DNA from: Flavobacterium psychrophilum
GTDB taxonomy: Bacteria > Bacteroidota > Bacteroidia > Flavobacteriales > Flavobacteriaceae
Assembly: GCA_020720185.1 (NCBI GenBank)
Contig: DYPB01000005.1
Location: forward strand, 1 to 7,286
Direction: 5' to 3'
Length of the DNA stretch: 7,286 nucleotides
Positions 4,682 through 7,286 of the stretch are shown here, in pieces. The position numbers were made by a program, and so were the translations under genes. The notes under the pieces were generated by a model that did not search any database, was not told where the DNA came from, and was given only the letters and a program-made list of their open reading frames with translations. The number at the start of each line of letters is the position of its first letter. The stretch's first letter is position 1.

Positions 4682-5802
4682 AGAAATTCTAAAACCGTAT
4701 TGGTTATAAATTTAATTTGCTCATCGTCTAATTCCGTGTGCATCGGCAATGATAATACTTGTTTGACCAATAAATTTGTGTTCGGAAAATCTTCCTCCTT
4801 ATATCTAGAATCTAAATATGCTTTTTGACTGTGCAACGGAATTGGATAATAAATAGCACATGGAATGCCGTTATTCAGTAAATGTTGCATCAAAGCATCT
4901 CTGTCGGCATCAATAATTCTTAAAGTATATTGATGAAAAACATGGTAATCACAGATATCGTAAATTGTGGGCGAAATAATATTTTTATGCCCTTCAAATG
5001 CTGCTGAATATTTTCTTGCAGCATCTTGTCTTGCCGCTATATAACTATCTAATAATGGTAATTTTGCATTAAGAACCGCAGCCTGAACGCTATCTAATCT
5101 TGAGTTTACACCAACTACATCGTGATGATAACGAATGTACATTCCATGATTTACTATTCCTCTAATTTTGTGTGCCAAATCATCATAGTTAGTAAAAATA
5201 GCACCGCCATCACCATAACATCCCAAGTTTTTTGATGGGAAGAAAGAAGTTGAAGCCACATGACCGATAGTTCCTGCTTTTACTTTTTTGCCATTATAAT
5301 AGCAATTTGCACCAATTGCTTGTGCATTATCTTCAATTACAAACAAATTATGTTCAGTTGCAATTTGCATAATGTCCTCCATATTAGCCGCTCGACCGAA
5401 TAAATGCACGGGAACAATGGCTTTGGTTTTTGGTGTAATTGCTTTTTTTATGGCATCAATAGAGATGTTCATATTATACAAATCAACATCAACCAAAACA
5501 GGTGTAAGTTGTAGTAAAGCAATCACTTCAACCGTTGCGGCAAAGGTAAAATCGGCTGTAATAACCTCATCACCAGGCTGTAAACCTAATCCCATCATGG
5601 CTATCTGCAACGCATCGGTTCCGTTTGCACATGGAATTACATGTTTTATGTTCAGATAGTCTTCCAAGTTTTTCTGAAATAAATGAACCTCTGGACCATT
5701 AATATAGGTTGTTGTATTTAAAACTTCTTGAATTGAAGCATTCACAGTTGTTGCAATTTTATCGTATTGACTTTTTAAGTCAACCATTTGTATTTTTTTC
5801 AT
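4672..5802 (-). CDS. WbpE-like nucleotide-sugar aminotransferase (DegT/DnrJ/EryC1/StrS family)
   Basis: This PLP-dependent enzyme transfers an amino group, usually from glutamate, to a keto-sugar nucleotide for surface glycan synthesis. Features in order: C58-A-N-G-T-D-A-L (phosphate-binding region), V155-I-E-D158-N-A-Q161 (Asp contacts the PLP pyridine nitrogen), S186-F-F-P-S-K191-N-L-G with Lys191 as the Schiff-base lysine, C195-Y-G-D-G-G-A, and R224-Y-H-H followed by G231-V-N-S-R-L-D. The pattern around Lys191 and RYHH...GVNSRLD is close to P. aeruginosa WbpE, which makes the 3-amino group of UDP-GlcNAc(3NH2)A. A 3-aminated sugar is therefore the best guess, but the partner dehydrogenase and acetyltransferase genes are not in this window. 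The length of 376 residues is normal. The ATG at 5802 gives MKKIQMVDLK, and Met6 is a possible internal alternative. The last two codons and the stop lie in GC-rich repeat copy A. It probably forms a transcript with galE. Confidence 0.92.
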   Translation of the reverse strand: MKKIQMVDLKSQYDKIATTVNASIQEVLNTTTYINGPEVHLFQKNLEDYLNIKHVIPCANGTDALQIAMMGLGLQPGDEVITADFTFAATVEVIALLQLTPVLVDVDLYNMNISIDAIKKAITPKTKAIVPVHLFGRAANMEDIMQIATEHNLFVIEDNAQAIGANCYYNGKKVKAGTIGHVASTSFFPSKNLGCYGDGGAIFTNYDDLAHKIRGIVNHGMYIRYHHDVVGVNSRLDSVQAAVLNAKLPLLDSYIAARQDAARKYSAAFEGHKNIISPTIYDICDYHVFHQYTLRIIDADRDALMQHLLNNGIPCAIYYPIPLHSQKAYLDSRYKEEDFPNTNLLVKQVLSLPMHTELDDEQIKFITNTVLEFLAP

Positions 5803-5840
5803 AATTTTTTATTTAAAGTACGAAACATCTATTAGAATTG

Positions 5841-5848
5841 CAAAAATA
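5841..5848 (-). promoter_or_regulatory. Candidate -7 promoter box for the aminotransferase-galE unit
   Basis: The minus strand reads TATTTTTG, matching TAnnTTTG, 38 bases before the ATG at 5802. I see no TTG -33 element at the expected spacing, so the call rests on the -7 box and its position in the 158-bp divergent gap. Confidence 0.4.
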
Positions 5849-5874
5849 AGAATTAAATTTTATAAAATTATTTA

Positions 5875-5882
5875 TATATTTG
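5875..5882 (+). promoter_or_regulatory. Candidate -7 promoter box for waaA
   Basis: TATATTTG matches the Bacteroidota -7 consensus and lies 78 bases before the waaA ATG. No clear -33 TTG is found 17-21 bases upstream. The box and the opposite-strand one at 5841-5848 are 26 bases apart, so the two divergent promoters may influence each other. Confidence 0.38.
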
Positions 5883-5960
5883 TATTAATTTGTCAAAACT
5901 ATTTGGAATATTAAAATTCTCCAAGTATAAATTCTGATGAAGTTTTAAAGTTCTAAACAA

Positions 5961-7202
5961 ATGCTACATTTATATAATTTAATTATTCATTTCGCTGGTT
6001 TTTTACTAAAAATCATTGCTTTTTTTAGTCCGAAAATTAAACTTTTTGTTGATGGACGGAAATCGGTTTGGGCTGATTTATCTAAAAAAATTAGTTCCAT
6101 TGACAAAATAATTTGGTTTCACGCCGCATCATTGGGTGAGTATGAGCAAGGTTTACCCGTTATTGAAAAAATTAAAGAAAAATATCCCGCTCACAAAATT
6201 ATAATTTCATTCTTTTCGCCTTCGGGCTATGAAGTTCGTAAAAATAATACAGTTGCCGATTGTACGGTTTACTTGCCATTGGACACAAAAATGAATGCAA
6301 AAAAATTCCTCAAAGCCGTTCATCCCGAAATGGTTTTCTTTATCAAATATGAATTTTGGCCTAATTATTTGCATCAATTAAAATTAGATAAAATACCAAC
6401 TTATTTAATTTCGGGTATTTTTCGTGAAAATCAATCGTTTTTTAAATGGTATGGTGGGTTTTATAGAAAAGCATTACAATCATTCGATTATTTTTTTGTT
6501 CAAAACGAAACTTCAAAAAAATTATTACAATCAATTAATTTTGATAATGTTATAATTTCTGGCGATACTAGATTTGATAGAGTTTCTGACATCCTTTTGA
6601 AAGATAATTCTTTAGATTTCATCAAACAATTTAAAAACGAAACACTAACAATAGTTGTAGGAAGTAGTTGGGAAAAAGATGAAAATTTGATTGTAAACTA
6701 CATCAATAATTGTTCTAAAAAAGTAAAATTTATAATTGCTCCGCATAATATTAAAGAGCAACAAATAGAAAATCTAAAAAATCAAATTACAAAAAAAACG
6801 CTTTTGTTTTCGGATAAAAATGATAAAAACCTTGCCGATTACGATGTTTTTATTATTGACACAATTGGAATTCTGACAAAAATTTATTCCTATGCCGATA
6901 TCGCTTTCGTTGGTGGTGGTTTTGGAAATCCAGGTGTTCATAACATTTTAGAACCAGCAACTTTTGGGGTGCCAATTGTTATTGGAGAAAATTTTTCGCA
7001 TTTTGCAGAAGCTATTGATTTGGTTCGTTTAAATGGTTGTGTTTCAATATCTAATCAAAATCAATTGAACGATGTTTTTGATAATTTGATTGAAAATAGA
7101 AATTTTAGAATTGAGAAGGGAAACATTTGTAGTACATTTGTGCAACAAAATAAAGGAGCGACGGAAATGATTTTCAGCACATTTCAAAATCATAATCCAT
7201 AA
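5961..7202 (+). CDS. waaA: 3-deoxy-D-manno-octulosonic acid (Kdo) transferase
   Basis: WaaA/KdtA transfers Kdo from CMP-Kdo to the lipid A precursor at the inner face of the inner membrane, starting the LPS inner core. The 413-residue protein has an N-terminal hydrophobic segment (about 5-23) that anchors it. The glycosyltransferase N-domain follows, with W52-F-H-A-A-S-L-G-E60; Glu60 aligns with the catalytic base of the family. Next are F126-F-I-K-Y-E-F-W-P134 and G201-D-T-R-F-D-R. The GT-B C-domain carries F316-V-G-G-G-F-G and G325-V-H-N-I-L-E-P-A-T-F-G-V-P, the CMP-Kdo-binding region. Length and motif order are normal. Whether it adds one or more Kdo residues cannot be read from the sequence. 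It is divergent from the aminotransferase-galE unit, an arrangement consistent with shared envelope function. The stop codon lies within the first copy of a 32-bp tandem repeat. Confidence 0.95.
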   Translation: MLHLYNLIIHFAGFLLKIIAFFSPKIKLFVDGRKSVWADLSKKISSIDKIIWFHAASLGEYEQGLPVIEKIKEKYPAHKIIISFFSPSGYEVRKNNTVADCTVYLPLDTKMNAKKFLKAVHPEMVFFIKYEFWPNYLHQLKLDKIPTYLISGIFRENQSFFKWYGGFYRKALQSFDYFFVQNETSKKLLQSINFDNVIISGDTRFDRVSDILLKDNSLDFIKQFKNETLTIVVGSSWEKDENLIVNYINNCSKKVKFIIAPHNIKEQQIENLKNQITKKTLLFSDKNDKNLADYDVFIIDTIGILTKIYSYADIAFVGGGFGNPGVHNILEPATFGVPIVIGENFSHFAEAIDLVRLNGCVSISNQNQLNDVFDNLIENRNFRIEKGNICSTFVQQNKGATEMIFSTFQNHNP

Positions 7203-7286
7203 TTACATATAAATAATAGATTATAATCTCATAATTACATATAAATAATAGATTATAATCGCATTATTATATATAAATAATAGATT
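7198..7286. repeat. 32-bp AT-rich tandem direct repeat, 2.8 copies, continues past the window
   Basis: Copies start at 7198, 7230 and 7262. The first two are identical except for the last base. The third is cut off after 25 bases and differs at two positions. Each complete unit contains the palindrome GATTATAATC (7219-7228, 7251-7260); in copy 1 it extends to the 12-bp AGATTATAATCT. The waaA stop codon (7200-7202) is inside copy 1. There are no unique spacers, so this is not a CRISPR array. The full copy number and any function (VNTR, protein-binding array, 3' end structure) are not visible here. Confidence 0.88.

Noticed and set aside
5372..5659. Plus-strand open frame of 95 codons with a hydrophobic stretch.
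   Set aside because: It is antisense to the aminotransferase gene and its hydrophobic stretch is a by-product of that coding strand.
7198..7286. CRISPR array.
   Set aside because: The repeats are directly adjacent with no unique spacers, the period is 32 bp with no variable part, and no cas gene is present.

Overview
The window looks like chromosomal DNA of an AT-rich Bacteroidota species, probably a Flavobacterium-like flavobacterium. The case rests on low GC, A/T-rich leaders without clear Shine-Dalgarno sites, several TAnnTTTG -7 boxes, and lipoprotein and outer-membrane proteins of Bacteroidota style. The assignment comes from reading the sequence, not from a database search.

Left part (1-1168). 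A strong bidirectional terminator (67-103) lies beyond the 3' end of a leftward gene pair: an unrecognised cytoplasmic-type protein (553-1005), then, after 3 bases, a small lipoprotein (118-549). A very AT-rich divergent region (1006-1168) separates this pair from the next genes.

Middle (1169-3549). An XRE-type helix-turn-helix regulator gene (1169-1518) is interrupted by what looks like a one-base deletion inside its HTH. Fourteen bases on is a secreted, probably outer-membrane beta-barrel protein (1533-2549). It converges on, and overlaps by 17 bp, a leftward lipoprotein gene (2533-3384).

Right part (3550-7286). This is a surface-polysaccharide/LPS block. A WbpE-like sugar aminotransferase (4672-5802) and a GalE-family UDP-sugar 4-epimerase (3550-4620) run leftward. 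Divergent from them is waaA/kdtA, the Kdo transferase of lipid A-core synthesis (5961-7202). The aminotransferase and epimerase would supply nucleotide sugars for O-antigen, core or glycan assembly, while WaaA builds the inner core. A 32-bp tandem array starts at the waaA stop codon and runs off the window.

The most unusual feature is a pair of inverted, GC-rich 25-bp repeats (4564-4588 and 4657-4681) in this AT-rich DNA. One copy supplies the last two codons and the stop of the aminotransferase gene. The other encodes residues 12-19 of a roughly 19-residue N-terminal extension on the epimerase, so the epimerase start codon lies in the loop of a potential long stem. I found no phage, CRISPR, toxin-antitoxin or defence system. 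The other points worth following are the broken HTH gene, the repeat-driven remodelling of two gene ends, and the small gatekeeper residue in the epimerase.
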